64,000 bases of DNA from Sporosarcina trichiuri (GCF_030406775.1 NZ_CP129119.1:2228501-2292500), one strand, 5' to 3'. Positions 16,921 through 26,327 are shown, counted from the first letter of the stretch. Made by a program: numbers and translations. The notes: a model not told the origin generated them from the letters alone.

Positions 16921-17142
16921 TTGGCTTTTCCGCGCAAGGAACAACCCGTCTCTGATTTCGTCTCCGCCCGCCATCCTGGTGAACAGATTTCATTCATGCG
17001 GCATGGCGTCCATGTCTCCGGCAGTATCCATAAAATACTGGATAACTCCGTCATTGTGGAAATTTCCGAAAGCGACGCTGTCCAGATCGGAGCAGCCTCC
17101 AATCTGACCGTGGTTGCCCATAAAAATTACACAGTAGTCTGA
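16921..17142 (+). CDS. DUF2187-like small protein (KOW-like fold)
   Basis: This 73-residue protein is read from TTG at 16921, six bases after GAGAGGAGG. After a short N-terminal arm it has a small beta-barrel-like pattern (GEQISFMRHGVHVSGSIHKI, NSVIVEIS) and ends VVAHKNYTVV, the signature ending of Bacillus YkvS/DUF2187 proteins. It is cytoplasmic. No activity is known for the family. Its own terminator follows at once. Confidence 0.7.
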   Translation: MAFPRKEQPVSDFVSARHPGEQISFMRHGVHVSGSIHKILDNSVIVEISESDAVQIGAASNLTVVAHKNYTVV

Positions 17143-17156
17143 TCGGTCATGTCACA

Positions 17157-17187
17157 GCGGCAGCGCATCTGCGTACTGCCGTTTTTG
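17157..17187 (+). terminator. Terminator after the DUF2187-like gene
   Basis: CGGCAG-cGCA pairs with TGC-CTGCCG, followed by GTTTTTG. Confidence 0.7.
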
Positions 17188-17259
17188 CTGTCTGTTTTTG
17201 CAGCATCACACACTCTTACAGAGTGATTCTTCCTATTTTGAAAGGGGATACTCCAGCTT

Positions 17260-18486
17260 ATGAAAGAACAAGTCACTGAACGGTTCATCCGTTACGCAAA
17301 AATCAACACCGAGTCGGACCCGAACAGTCCATCGACTCCATCCACCGAATGCCAGTGGGACCTGCTGCATGTATTGAAACACGAACTCGAAGAACTGGAG
17401 ATGGAAGAGATTACGCTCGATGGGAACGGCTATCTGTTTGCGACACTGCCGTCCAACACGGACAAAGATGTCCCGGTCATCGGTTTCCTTGCACACGTCG
17501 ACACGTCACCTGACTATTCCGGCAAAGATGTGAACCCTCAGATCCACGAGAACTATGATGGCCGCGATCTGGTCCTCAGCGAAAATACGACATTATCAGC
17601 CGAGCTGTTTCCCGAGCTGAACAACTACACAGGCCAGACATTGATCACAACGGATGGCACGACGCTGCTCGGTGCGGATGATAAGGCAGGAATTGCGGAA
17701 ATCATGACAGCGATGGCGTATTTGCAGTCACATCCTGAAGTGAAACATGGCAAACTGCGGGTCGCCTTCACACCGGATGAGGAAATCGGACGGGGACCCC
17801 ATAAATTCGATGTCCAGGCATTCGGGGCGGACTTCGCCTATACGATGGACGGCGGGCCTCTTGGTGAGCTCCAGTATGAAAGCTTCAACGCAGCGGGCGC
17901 GCGGGTGACGTTCCGCGGCACGAACGTCCATCCGGGAACAGCAAAAGATAAGATGGTGAATTCCATTTTGCGTGCTCAGGAATTCCAGGCAGCGATGCCG
18001 GCACTGGAGGTTCCTGAGCTGACAGATGGACGGCAAGGGTTCATCCATCTGATGGATATCAAGGGGTCAGTTGAAAAAACAGAGCTGGATTACATTATCC
18101 GCTACTTCGATAAGGAGACATTCGAAGCCCGGAAACAGCTGTTCCGTGATACGGTCGCCCAGATGCAGTCCGACTATGGCCCAGATGCTGTCACGCTTGA
18201 ACTGGAAGACCAATATTATAATATGGGTGAAAAGATCATGCCGCACATGGAAATCATCGAAATCATCAAAGATGCTTTCAGCAATCTCGGCATCGAACCG
18301 GTCATCGAACCGATCCGGGGCGGCACGGACGGCTCACAGATTTCCTATATGGGCATCCCGACACCGAACATCTTTGCGGGCGGTGAAAATTTCCACGGCC
18401 GCTATGAGTTCGTCTCTGCAGAAACGATGGAGAAGGCGGCACAGGTGATCGTCGAAGCCGTCCAGTTATACGAAGCTCGCGCATAA
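17260..18486 (+). CDS. pepT: Peptidase T (tripeptide aminopeptidase)
   Basis: This 408-residue M20 zinc peptidase removes the N-terminal residue from tripeptides in the cytoplasm. Metal and catalytic motifs are LAHVDTS (His79, Asp81), [16 protein letters not shown] (catalytic Glu plus metal Glu), the aspartate in AYTMDGG, and a C-terminal [14 protein letters not shown] with the last histidine ligand. The dimerisation lid domain (about 205-320) is present, so the enzyme looks intact. The start follows GAAAGGGG. A DMT exporter gene follows 13 bases downstream and is probably co-transcribed. Confidence 0.95.
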   Translation: MKEQVTERFIRYAKINTESDPNSPSTPSTECQWDLLHVLKHELEELEMEEITLDGNGYLFATLPSNTDKDVPVIGFLAHVDTSPDYSGKDVNPQIHENYDGRDLVLSENTTLSAELFPELNNYTGQTLITTDGTTLLGADDKAGIAEIMTAMAYLQSHPEVKHGKLRVAFTPDEEIGRGPHKFDVQAFGADFAYTMDGGPLGELQYESFNAAGARVTFRGTNVHPGTAKDKMVNSILRAQEFQAAMPALEVPELTDGRQGFIHLMDIKGSVEKTELDYIIRYFDKETFEARKQLFRDTVAQMQSDYGPDAVTLELEDQYYNMGEKIMPHMEIIEIIKDAFSNLGIEPVIEPIRGGTDGSQISYMGIPTPNIFAGGENFHGRYEFVSAETMEKAAQVIVEAVQLYEARA

Positions 18487-18499
18487 GGAGGGCAACGGC

Positions 18500-19465
18500 A
18501 TGAAAGGGATCTGGCTCGGGGTACTGGCCGCCGTGTTTTTTGCGGTCACGTTCGTATTGAACCGTTCCATGGAGTTATCAGGCGGCAGCTGGATGTGGAG
18601 CGCTTCCCTCCGCTATTTCTTCATGGTGCCGTTTCTGGCCGCTATTGTCGCCATGAGGGGCGGCTTTACGCCCGTCCAGCGGGAGATGCGCCGTCATCCC
18701 TGGCAGTTCTTCATCTGGAGTACGGTTGCTTTCGTGCTGTTTTATGGACCACTCACCTTTTCAGCAGGATATGCCCCCGGCTGGCTTCTCGCCGGTACGT
18801 GGCAATTGACGATTGTTGCAGGAGTCCTGCTGGCTCCCCTGTTTTTGTCAGGGGATGGATCGGATGGCACGGAACGCGGAGTCCGGCAGCGCATCCCGGT
18901 TGCCTCCCTTCTTATTTCGCTCGTCATTCTCGGCGGCGTGGTGCTGATCCAGATTCCGCATGCCCGGTCCGTGTCGGCGGATGCACTGCTGCTGGGCATA
19001 CTGCCTGTCGTATTGGCCGCATTCGCCTATCCGCTCGGCAACCGCAAGATGATGGAACTGCTCGGCGGTTCGCTGGATACGTTCCAGCGGGTGCTCGGCA
19101 TGACGCTCATGACACTGCCGGTCTGGTTCCTGCTGGCGCTGTACGCCTGGCTGACGGTCGGCCTTCCCTCGTGGAGCCAGCTCGTCCAATCATTCGTCGT
19201 CGGGGTCAGTTCCGGTGTCATTGCGACCACTTTGTTCTTCATGGCGACGGACCTCGCCCGGCACGACCAGGGCCGTCTGGCAGCCGTCGAAGCGACGCAG
19301 TCACTCGAGCTCCTGTTTGCGATGCTCGGTGAAATGCTGCTGCTGCATATGGCATTGCCGGGACCTGTTTCGCTGGCAGGCACTGCTATCATCATACTCG
19401 GCATGTCGCTGCACAGCTGGCAGACAGCAGCTGCCGCAAAGCGGGCAGCTTCTGAAATTCCATGA
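18500..19465 (+). CDS. DMT superfamily exporter (EamA / multidrug resistance efflux type)
   Basis: This 321-residue protein has ten predicted helices arranged as two five-helix halves, typical of EamA-type drug/metabolite transporters. The opening MKGIWLGVLAAVFFAVTFVLNR resembles the Bacillus multidrug-resistance efflux transporter subfamily. It lies 13 bases after pepT with AAGGAGGGCAACGGC before ATG, so the two form an operon. The substrate cannot be deduced. Linkage with a tripeptidase hints at amino acid or peptide export, which is only inference. Confidence 0.85.
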   Translation: MKGIWLGVLAAVFFAVTFVLNRSMELSGGSWMWSASLRYFFMVPFLAAIVAMRGGFTPVQREMRRHPWQFFIWSTVAFVLFYGPLTFSAGYAPGWLLAGTWQLTIVAGVLLAPLFLSGDGSDGTERGVRQRIPVASLLISLVILGGVVLIQIPHARSVSADALLLGILPVVLAAFAYPLGNRKMMELLGGSLDTFQRVLGMTLMTLPVWFLLALYAWLTVGLPSWSQLVQSFVVGVSSGVIATTLFFMATDLARHDQGRLAAVEATQSLELLFAMLGEMLLLHMALPGPVSLAGTAIIILGMSLHSWQTAAAAKRAASEIP

Positions 19466-19505
19466 AAAAGGACCCGAACGGATTTTCCGTTCGGATCCTT
19501 TTTTC
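19465..19505. terminator. Bidirectional terminator
   Basis: AAAAAGGA-CCGAACGG pairs with CCGTTCGG-TCCTTTTTT around a four-base loop. Confidence 0.88.
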
Positions 19506-20600
19506 TTATTGGGCGGCTTCATAGGCGCCAAGCAGGCTGACCGCTTCTTCTGCAAGGGACGTATCGATCGCTTTATCGAAATCGATCTCCCCCTGGATCG
19601 CTCCGTTCGCCTTGTATGTCTCATATTGCTTTTTGATATCTTCGATGAACATCTTACCATCAGGGTCGAGACCGGTCACGAAGACTTTATCCCACAGGGC
19701 GGCATCTTTCAGGGCCGTATGCTTCACCATGATCTCGATGATCTCCTCTTCGTCCACCCCTTCGAAGAACGCATCGTTATAATCACGGACGCCTTTCAGA
19801 TAGGCTGCCATGAAACGGAGGGACAATTCCTCGTCTTCCATGAACTGCGGAGAGGCGAGGACCATCGCGATCTGGGATTCGGGTGCATAATCGGTCGTAT
19901 CGCCGAACCGCAGATGGAATCCGTTTTCGATTCCCTGCGCGATGAGCGGCTCGATGCTGAGCGCAGCATCCACCGTACCGGAATCGAGTGCCCCGAGCAT
20001 GGCGCTGAAATCTGCAATATGGACATACTCCACATCATCCTCCGTCAGTCCCGCATGCTTCAGCATCTCTTCATAAATATAGCCGTCTATCGAGTTTCGG
20101 GAGGAGACCGCAATCTTCTTCCCTTTGAAATCCGGGTAGTCCTGGATGACGTCTTTCATATGATTGCCGATGACGAATGAGAAATACGATTCGCCAGGCA
20201 TGTTATGTCCTTTGTCGGCAACGATCCGCACATCGATTCCCTGTGCGATTGCATTGAAGAATGACGCTGTCGAGACACCGCCCGCGATGGAGACTTCCCC
20301 TGCTGCGAGTGCCGGCAGCATGTCATCGCTGTTCGCGAAATCTGTGAATTCCACGTCGATATTGTAGTCATCGAAATACCCGCGTTCTTTCGCGATATAA
20401 AACCCTGCTCCGGAGGCGGCCCCGTCTTCGGCAATCAGTACTTTTGTCTTCTTGCTGAGCGGGCTGAGAGTTCCCTCTTCCGTCTGGTCAGCCGGTTTGG
20501 CTGCAGGCTTCTTTTCTTCCTCTTTTCCTGTACATCCCCCAAGGACAAGTGCAGCACCGAGCACGAGCGCGAGTCCCCCCGCTTTCATCCACTTCTTCAC
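19506..20600 (-). CDS. NitT/TauT-type ABC transporter substrate-binding lipoprotein
   Basis: This 364-residue lipoprotein has lipobox LVLGGC (Cys23) and an SsuA/THI5-like periplasmic-binding fold. Typical phrases are GAGFYIAKERGYF, MLPALAAGEVSIAGG and SRNSIDGYIYEEML. It delivers substrate to the permease and ATPase encoded upstream on the same strand. The family carries nitrate, sulfonates, taurine or pyrimidine precursors. With sulfur genes nearby a sulfonate is possible, but the sequence does not prove it. RBS AAGGGGAAGC. Confidence 0.88.
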   Translation of the reverse strand: MKKWMKAGGLALVLGAALVLGGCTGKEEEKKPAAKPADQTEEGTLSPLSKKTKVLIAEDGAASGAGFYIAKERGYFDDYNIDVEFTDFANSDDMLPALAAGEVSIAGGVSTASFFNAIAQGIDVRIVADKGHNMPGESYFSFVIGNHMKDVIQDYPDFKGKKIAVSSRNSIDGYIYEEMLKHAGLTEDDVEYVHIADFSAMLGALDSGTVDAALSIEPLIAQGIENGFHLRFGDTTDYAPESQIAMVLASPQFMEDEELSLRFMAAYLKGVRDYNDAFFEGVDEEEIIEIMVKHTALKDAALWDKVFVTGLDPDGKMFIEDIKKQYETYKANGAIQGEIDFDKAIDTSLAEEAVSLLGAYEAAQ

Positions 20601-20615
20601 ACGCTTCCCCTTTCG

Positions 20616-21389
20616 TCACGTTCTCGTCTTCTGGACTTCCTGCTGCAAATGTTTCCAGATTTCTACGAACTGCCCGGCCAGCTCCGGGTCCTTCCGGATC
20701 TCTTCAATCTTCCTCGGCCGCGGCCGGTCGATACGGACTTCCTGGATGATCCGTCCCGGCTGGGCGCTCATCAGTAAAATCCGGTCACTCAGCATGAGTG
20801 CTTCGTCGATACTGTGCGTGATGAACAGCACTGTCTTTTTCGTTTCCGACCAGATGGACAGCAGTTCTTCCTGCAGGATGAATTTGTTCTGTTCATCGAG
20901 TGCTGCGAACGGTTCATCCATCAGCAGGATCTCCGGGTCATTGGCGAATGCGCGCGCGATACTGACCCGCTGCTTCATGCCGCCCGACAGCTCACTCGGA
21001 TACAGATGGGCGAATTTCGCCAGACCGGTCTTTTCCAGGTAATATGCTGTCTGTTCGGCAATCACTGGTTTCGGGGCTTTCCGCATCTCCAGTCCGAATG
21101 CCACATTATCTTTCACCGTCATCCACGGGAGGATCCCTTTCTCCTGGAATACCATGGACTGCAGCGGCCGTCCCGTCTGTTCGGAATGGATGGCGATTTC
21201 ACCTGCACTGTGTGTTTCCAGGCCGGCCAGTATACGGAGCAATGTCGTCTTACCACAGCCGCTCGGGCCGACGAGACAGACGAATTCCCCGTCTGCCACA
21301 TCCAGCGAAATATCCTGCAGCGCTGTCACACTCCCGTTCTTCTTCACAAACACTTTCGTCAAGTTGCGGATTTCAATTTTTGACTGCAT
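20616..21389 (-). CDS. NitT/TauT-type ABC transporter ATP-binding protein
   Basis: This 257-residue ATPase has Walker A GPSGCGKTT (about 40-48), Q-loop FQEKGILPW, signature LSGGMKQR, Walker B ILLMDEPF and H-loop ITHSIDEAL. It is of the SsuB/TauB type. It lies between the permease and binding-protein genes, four and fifteen bases from each neighbour, so all three form one operon. It energises import of an anion-like substrate that is not identified. Confidence 0.93.
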   Translation of the reverse strand: MQSKIEIRNLTKVFVKKNGSVTALQDISLDVADGEFVCLVGPSGCGKTTLLRILAGLETHSAGEIAIHSEQTGRPLQSMVFQEKGILPWMTVKDNVAFGLEMRKAPKPVIAEQTAYYLEKTGLAKFAHLYPSELSGGMKQRVSIARAFANDPEILLMDEPFAALDEQNKFILQEELLSIWSETKKTVLFITHSIDEALMLSDRILLMSAQPGRIIQEVRIDRPRPRKIEEIRKDPELAGQFVEIWKHLQQEVQKTRT

Positions 21390-21393
21390 TCAG

Positions 21394-22212
21394 TCACCTC
21401 CAAGGCAGCAGTTTTTTCTGCAGGCCGCGCAGCAGCAGGGAAAAGACGTATCCGAAAAACGAAATCATGATGAGACCGACAAACATATTCTGCAGCAGGA
21501 ATGCTTTGTATGAGGTCCAGATCAGGTAGCCGATCCCGGACGTCGCGCCCATCATTTCAGCGGCGACGATTGTCAGCAAGGCGATCGCCTGCCCCATCTG
21601 GATCCCTTCGAGCATGACGGGAAGTGCGCCGGGCAGCGCAATTTTGAAGAAGAACTGTGATTTGCTGGCACCGTAATTGTCCGCGACATCCAGATAGATC
21701 TTGTCGATGCTGAGCACGCCTGCAGCCGTGTTGATGACAACAGGAAAGAAGACGCTGCCTGCAATCGTCACCACTTTCGAGACGTCTCCGATGCCGAACA
21801 GGATGATGATGATCGGCAGGAGGGCGAGCGTCGGTATCGGCATGAGTGCCATGACGAGCGGCGATACGAAGTGACGGACTGGTTTGTAGAGTCCCATCAG
21901 AAGGCCGATCAGAATACCGGGGATGACCCCTGCCAGGAATCCGAGGGCGATCCGGTACAGCGACACGCCGACATGTTCGGCGATCGCGCCGTTCATAAGC
22001 ATTTCCCAGAACGTCCCGAGAATCGCTGTTGGCGGCGGGAAGAACCGGATGTCGATCGCTCCTGTCCGTGACAGCACTTCCCACAGGGCGAGGAGAAATA
22101 CGGGCGACACCACAGTCAGGAGCTGCTGCCATCTCGCTTTTGCCTGCCGCCGCCTCCATTCGATGCGCTCGATCTGCACCGCGTCTTGTCTTGCGTCGAC
22201 TGGTTGAGTCAT
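21394..22212 (-). CDS. NitT/TauT-type ABC transporter permease
   Basis: This 272-residue permease has an N-terminal charged segment and six helices. The EAA-type loop reads NYGASKSQFFFKIALPGALP, the coupling helix that contacts the ATPase. The start at 22212 follows GGTGGTGAAC. Upstream in-frame codons encode Cys-rich sequence without an initiation site. It is the first gene of the permease-ATPase-binding protein operon. Confidence 0.92.
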   Translation of the reverse strand: MTQPVDARQDAVQIERIEWRRRQAKARWQQLLTVVSPVFLLALWEVLSRTGAIDIRFFPPPTAILGTFWEMLMNGAIAEHVGVSLYRIALGFLAGVIPGILIGLLMGLYKPVRHFVSPLVMALMPIPTLALLPIIIILFGIGDVSKVVTIAGSVFFPVVINTAAGVLSIDKIYLDVADNYGASKSQFFFKIALPGALPVMLEGIQMGQAIALLTIVAAEMMGATSGIGYLIWTSYKAFLLQNMFVGLIMISFFGYVFSLLLRGLQKKLLPWR

Positions 22213-22278
22213 GTTCACCACCTCACCGTACTCTATGCGTTCGCCTGTTCCGCAACATAGGCAGACGTGCAGGCACAA

Positions 22279-22319
22279 TAAAAAAAGCCCGCATCCGGTA
22301 TGTATGGATGCAGGCGTTC
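22279..22319 (-). terminator. Terminator of the AI-2E family gene
   Basis: GCCTGCATCC pairs with GGATGCGGGC on the minus strand, followed by TTTTTTT. Confidence 0.85.
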
Positions 22320-22320
22320 T

Positions 22321-23400
22321 TCACACTGACTTCGTGGCCGTTTTCTTGATATCCTGTCTGGCTGCATAGATGTTTGCGACGATGACCTTCGCCACTGCGT
22401 ATACAGGCACCGCCAGAAGGATCCCCACAAATCCCGCCATATTCCCTGCTGCCAGGAGCAGCGTAATAACGGTGAGCGGATGGATATCAAGCGTTTTCCC
22501 CATAATATTCGGGGTAATGAAGTTGCTGTCGATCTGGTTGGCCGCCAGGGTGATGACCGCCACCCAGATGACCATTTTCGGGTCTTGTGTAAAGGCGATC
22601 AGGATCGCAGGCATTACAGCAATCCACGGGCCGAGGAATGGAATCAAGTTCATGAACAGCGTGAAAATCGCAATCAGCAGTGCATACTGGAGTCCGATGA
22701 TCCAATAACCGACCAGGATGATCGTCGCCAGGATGGCGCTGATCAGCAGCTGTCCCTGGATGTAGCTGCGGAGCACATGATCGATATCGTCGATCGTTTT
22801 CTTGATCCACTGACGGCGCTTGCCGTGGAAATACTTATAGATATTCGGCGCGAGTTTCTCATGGTCCTTCAGCATGAAGATGAAGAAGAACGGCACAAGG
22901 ACGAGCAGGACGATTGCCTGGACGAACGATTGCAGGAAGGAGATGAACCAACCGCCGAATTTCAGTAAATACGACTGCAATTTATCCGTTGCGCTGTTCA
23001 GCGAGTCTTTCACTTGCGGCGGCAGATCATCCTTCTGCTCAAGTGCCAGGTCCTTCAGATGGATGAGTTCCGCAGAAATCTTCGGGCCGTTGTCGATCAG
23101 GTTGTTCACCTGTTTGGCGATCGGCGGACCGATGAGTGCCGAGAAGGCATAGATGGCGCCTGCCAGCAGCACAAGGATGATGAGGATGCTTCCCCAGCGC
23201 GGCACTTTCCGCTTCTCGAGGAAGCGCTGGATGGGCTCCGTCATGTAATACAGGACTCCGCCTGCAATCAGCGGCAGGATGATCGCCTTTGCAATGATGC
23301 CGACCGGCGCGAAAATATAGTTGATTTCCAGGAAGAACTTGATGATGAGCAGTGCCAGCAAAATGGCGACCCCTGTCTGGAACCATAATTTCTTTGTCAC
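22321..23400 (-). CDS. AI-2E family transporter (YdbI/PerM-like permease)
   Basis: This 359-residue protein has about eight helices: two near the N-terminus, then a long amphipathic segment (about 95-150). The family-defining motif cluster is NLIPFLGPWIAVMPA followed by NQIDSNFITPNIMGKTLDIHPL. AI-2E/UPF0118 proteins include quorum-signal exporters and sodium/proton antiporters. The role here is open. It stands alone with its own terminator. RBS AAAGGAGGCTGCC. Confidence 0.9.
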   Translation of the reverse strand: MTKKLWFQTGVAILLALLIIKFFLEINYIFAPVGIIAKAIILPLIAGGVLYYMTEPIQRFLEKRKVPRWGSILIILVLLAGAIYAFSALIGPPIAKQVNNLIDNGPKISAELIHLKDLALEQKDDLPPQVKDSLNSATDKLQSYLLKFGGWFISFLQSFVQAIVLLVLVPFFFIFMLKDHEKLAPNIYKYFHGKRRQWIKKTIDDIDHVLRSYIQGQLLISAILATIILVGYWIIGLQYALLIAIFTLFMNLIPFLGPWIAVMPAILIAFTQDPKMVIWVAVITLAANQIDSNFITPNIMGKTLDIHPLTVITLLLAAGNMAGFVGILLAVPVYAVAKVIVANIYAARQDIKKTATKSV

Positions 23401-23521
23401 ACGGCAGCCTCCTTTCTTCCATTTATTCCGTTGAATTGTTTCTAGTATACGAGTTTCCCTGCCCTCTGTCGAACACGAACGAAAAAAATCCCCGTCTCTC
23501 GGCTGAGAGCGGGAATTTTGA

Positions 23522-24205
23522 TCAGTCGCGCATTTCCAGATAGGAAAGCGAAACTTTCAAGTTGGCGTTGCGTTCACGGATCGCATCGAGCAGCACCTGG
23601 TCTTTCGTGTCCGTTTTGCTGCGGATGGCAAACGTGTAAAGGATCATCGTGCCGAGGTTGGTTGTCTCGACTTGGCGCAGCTGGTAGAAATCGGTTTTTT
23701 CATCCAGAATATCATCGAGAAGATTTTCGTGATTCAAGTTCTCAGGAACCGTCACTTTCAGCAGCTGCGTATCCTTCCCTTTCCCGTAATCCACTTTGTA
23801 GATGAAGTAGAAGACCAGGCAGGAGAACACGGTCAGCACGATGGCCAGCTGGAATTGGAACAGACCAGCTGTCATCCCGACACAAAGGCCGAAGAAAATA
23901 TAGGCGATGTCTTTCGCATTGGTCACAGCACTCCGGAACCGGATGAGCGAGAAGACGGCGAACAGCCCGAATGCGACCCCCGCGTTGCCGCTGACGACAT
24001 TCATGACGACCGATACGACGACACTCATCATGATGATCGTATGGACGAATGCCTGAGAATAGCGTTCTCCTGTAAAGGTGATCTGGTAGATTTTCGTAAT
24101 GAGCAAACTGAGGACGAACGCCAGCGCCATAGCGGCCAGGCTCATCCAGAGGGTCGGCGCCCCTTCCACTCCATTAGACGTAAACAAGCTCGTGATCTGA
24201 TCCAT
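23522..24205 (-). CDS. DUF4956 membrane protein partner of a VTC-domain protein
   Basis: This 227-residue protein has four helices in the first 135 residues (one block reads IRFRSAVTNAKDIAYIFFGL, characteristic of DUF4956) and a soluble C-terminal domain. DUF4956 genes are usually paired with VTC-domain genes, as here: the upstream gene encodes a VTC protein whose full frame would overlap this start. The start at 24205 follows GGGGGAATCG. The pair has been linked to polyphosphate or CotH-type surface functions, not proven. Confidence 0.87.
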   Translation of the reverse strand: MDQITSLFTSNGVEGAPTLWMSLAAMALAFVLSLLITKIYQITFTGERYSQAFVHTIIMMSVVVSVVMNVVSGNAGVAFGLFAVFSLIRFRSAVTNAKDIAYIFFGLCVGMTAGLFQFQLAIVLTVFSCLVFYFIYKVDYGKGKDTQLLKVTVPENLNHENLLDDILDEKTDFYQLRQVETTNLGTMILYTFAIRSKTDTKDQVLLDAIRERNANLKVSLSYLEMRD

Positions 24206-24983
24206 CTTCGATTCCCCCAATTGTTGGTTCTTCCAGTTGTTTTGGTTCCAGTAATCCGCTTTGCGGAAGGACATCCCCGCTCAGCAGTTCCATGCTTGTG
24301 CAGAACTTCGAGGCACTGCGCTGCTCGCAGTTCAGCGATTGCAGCACTCGCGCCAGCCAGAGCGGCACGGCGTGATCCACCTTCACTTCAAGCACGACAA
24401 GATCCGGATCGATGAAGTGCTCACCGTATGGACCGTGCTCGATATGCAGGTCACCTTATCTGCATTTCAAGTCGAAATCGAACGTGATCCGCAGTTCCGG
24501 ATCAGTGACGCCATGCAGCGCATGCCGGCTGTAGCTGACGACCATCTCAGGCTTCAGGTTGTAATAGTTCTTGAAATAATCGATCTCCTTCATGACCTGC
24601 CGATTCGACGTCTCATAATCGGACAGATCCGTCTTGCCTTCGTCCGACAAATACCGGTAGGCCTCTTTCAGCGGCAGGAGCATGCGTCGCTTGTTGACGA
24701 CTTTCTTATGCTTCTGCTTCACCTCGAAGAACGCTGTACTGTTCAGGTCGGCATCGTCATAGACGCGCAGCCGGAGTTTCTGCCGGTACTTCAGCTTGTT
24801 CTTTGTTTCAAAGTAGATCGTCTTGTCCGGACTGTCGAAGTACAGGCTTGTGACGGAATACTTCCCCTCCACCCCATTCTTGTCGTTCCGCATCCTCGGA
24901 CCGATCTGGTCAACCAATTGCTCGTATTGGCGGCGTGTGATCAAATATTTCTGTTCTTTCCTGCAAAAGATCTCAATCGCCAT
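24174..24983 (-). pseudogene. VTC domain (polyphosphate polymerase-like) gene with an in-frame TAA
   Basis: The frame from 24983 encodes a VTC/CYTH-like domain: KEQKYLITRRQYEQL, SLYFDSPDKTIYFETKNKLKYRQKLRLRVY, FFEVKQKHKKVVNKRR and DLSDYETSNRQVMKE. A TAA at 24456-24458 stops it after 175 residues (ending FDFDLKCR). Beyond it the same frame continues with recognisable domain sequence (IEHGPYGEHF, VVLEVKVDHAVPLWLARVL, SASKFCTSME) to 24174. The intact product would have about 269 residues. Either a recent nonsense mutation or a base-call error explains this. The rest of the reading frame shows no decay. RBS AAAGAGAGGGAGACCC. Confidence 0.85.
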
Positions 24984-25144
24984 GGGTCTCCCTCTCTTTC
25001 CTGGTCTATTTCCTTGTGATGACTACTTTACAGCGGGAAAATGGGAAAACACTGTCGAATTGATTAGAAAACAATGAGAAATAAAAGGCGGCCTCCCAGG
25101 AGGAGGGGTAGACGGAGGCTGGGATGAGCGGTGGGATGAGGTTT

Positions 25145-25304
25145 ATGAGCGGAATATGAGATTTATGATCACTTTCTGTGGTTTATGAGCGGAAATCTGT
25201 TTTTATGATCACTTTCCGCGGTTTATGAGCGGAAATCCGTTTTTATGATCCCTTTTCAGGTTTTATGAGCAGAATCCCTGTTTTATGATCACTTTCCACT
25301 TTTC
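25145..25304. repeat. 20-bp tandem array B (8 units, strict alternation)
   Basis: The A of TTTATG falls at 25145, 25165, 25185, 25205, 25225, 25245, 25265 and 25285, exactly 20 bp apart. Units alternate ATGAGCGGAAAT and ATGATCACTTTC without exception, making a 40-bp super-period. The neighbouring GCGGAAA (25190-25196) and TTTCCGC (25213-25219) could pair. It lies between divergent genes. No gene is seen in 25020-25368. Confidence 0.95.
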
Positions 25305-25368
25305 CGGGCGAGATCCCCGCGCGCCCAGCGCTGAAAATCCGTCGCTGAACGGCTGCCCTCCGATACCT

Positions 25369-25394
25369 GTTTGACTCATCTCAGAAGAGGGAAT
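25369..25394 (+). promoter_or_regulatory. Candidate sigma-B promoter
   Basis: GTTTGA, 14 bases, GGGAAT. There is one mismatch in the -35 box and a perfect -10 box. Confidence 0.5.
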
Positions 25395-25430
25395 GGAACG
25401 GATACACTTGAAAAGAGGAGGCAGTTCACG

Positions 25431-25607
25431 ATGAAGAAGACATTGGCACTGACAGCACTTGGTCTTGGCGCCGCCTATTTGATGCGCAACAAAGACGCAC
25501 GGGACAAACTTTCCAAGCAGTTCGATGAATTCTCCAACACACCGATGCGCGGGGATAAGAAGAAAGATGCCCGGCCATCACAGACCGCAGCGACTGCTAA
25601 TAAGTGA
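25431..25607 (+). CDS. Small YtxH-like basic protein (58 aa)
   Basis: The product has an N-terminal hydrophobic stretch (LALTALGLGAAYLM, about 4-17) and then a charged tail (RNKDARDKLSKQFDEF and a Lys/Asp-rich end). This resembles short YtxH-type membrane-associated stress proteins, but the match is by character only. The start ATG 25431 follows AGAGGAGGCAGTTC. A sigma-B-like promoter lies just upstream and a strong terminator follows directly, so this is a self-contained unit. Confidence 0.65.
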   Translation: MKKTLALTALGLGAAYLMRNKDARDKLSKQFDEFSNTPMRGDKKKDARPSQTAATANK

Positions 25608-25645
25608 AAAAAACCGCTTTCCGGTCTGCCGGAAGCGGTTTTTCT
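25607..25645 (+). terminator. Terminator
   Basis: AAAAACCGCTT-CCGG pairs with CCGG-AAGCGGTTTTT around four bases. Confidence 0.88.
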
Positions 25646-25732
25646 TTACGGAATCATAGGTTCCACTCTATCTATGGGAGAGCCGGTGTGACGGAATGCA
25701 GCCGGCAGACCCGTGAAAGAACCGGCTGGAGT

Positions 25733-26140
25733 TCAGGCCAGCCGGTCTTCGAATCCTAATATCGGGATACGGTCTTCTGCCAATTGTACGTCCTCCACTG
25801 ACATTTCAATCATAAAGGTACCAGAGCCATATGGCTGCACGGCCACCTTTTTGGCAGCGAAGGGATTATGGGTCACCAGCTTCAGGAGGCCTGTCCGGCT
25901 GTCGATCCCTTCCACTGCAAATCGATGGCCTTTCACCAGGGCATATGGGATGATTTCATAGGCATCCTCCAATTCGCTGATTGTGACCGGACGGACAAAG
26001 GAGGCAGAAGTCCCGTCCATCGCCGAAAAGCCGTTCCCCAATTGGGCCTCGTCCGTGGATGTCAGATAAATCTGTCGGTTCCTGGAACTGATTTCATACT
26101 CATTCCCTTTCCAGCACGCAAATCTTCCTCTTCGAAACAT
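25733..26140 (-). CDS. Hypothetical protein (135 aa)
   Basis: This soluble protein has no signal peptide or membrane helix. Its second half is the more ordered: EDAYEIIPYALVKGHRFAVEGI, then RTGLLKLVTHNPFAAKKV, suggesting beta-rich structure. The start at 26140 is chosen because GGAGGTGATGGC precedes it. The longer frame upstream would run through a promoter region. It lies within a cluster of stress-type small genes. No family is recognised. Confidence 0.6.
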   Translation of the reverse strand: MFRRGRFACWKGNEYEISSRNRQIYLTSTDEAQLGNGFSAMDGTSASFVRPVTISELEDAYEIIPYALVKGHRFAVEGIDSRTGLLKLVTHNPFAAKKVAVQPYGSGTFMIEMSVEDVQLAEDRIPILGFEDRLA

Positions 26141-26301
26141 GCCATCACCTCCGAGTCGTGAAGTTCTGCATCTATCTTCCAGTATATAAGTAATCCAGCA
26201 ATTCCGATAGATAGGATTCGCCCTATATTGTGGGTGAGGGTGAAGACTTACAAACACACTAGCCGCCTGGTAGATAGTAACTATACCCTTTTTCGCTTGT
26301 A

Positions 26302-26327
26302 GTTTAACTCGGCACCACGAAGGGTAT
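26302..26327 (+). promoter_or_regulatory. Sigma-B promoter of the csbD-like gene
   Basis: GTTTAA, 14 bases, GGGTAT is a perfect consensus. Confidence 0.85.
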
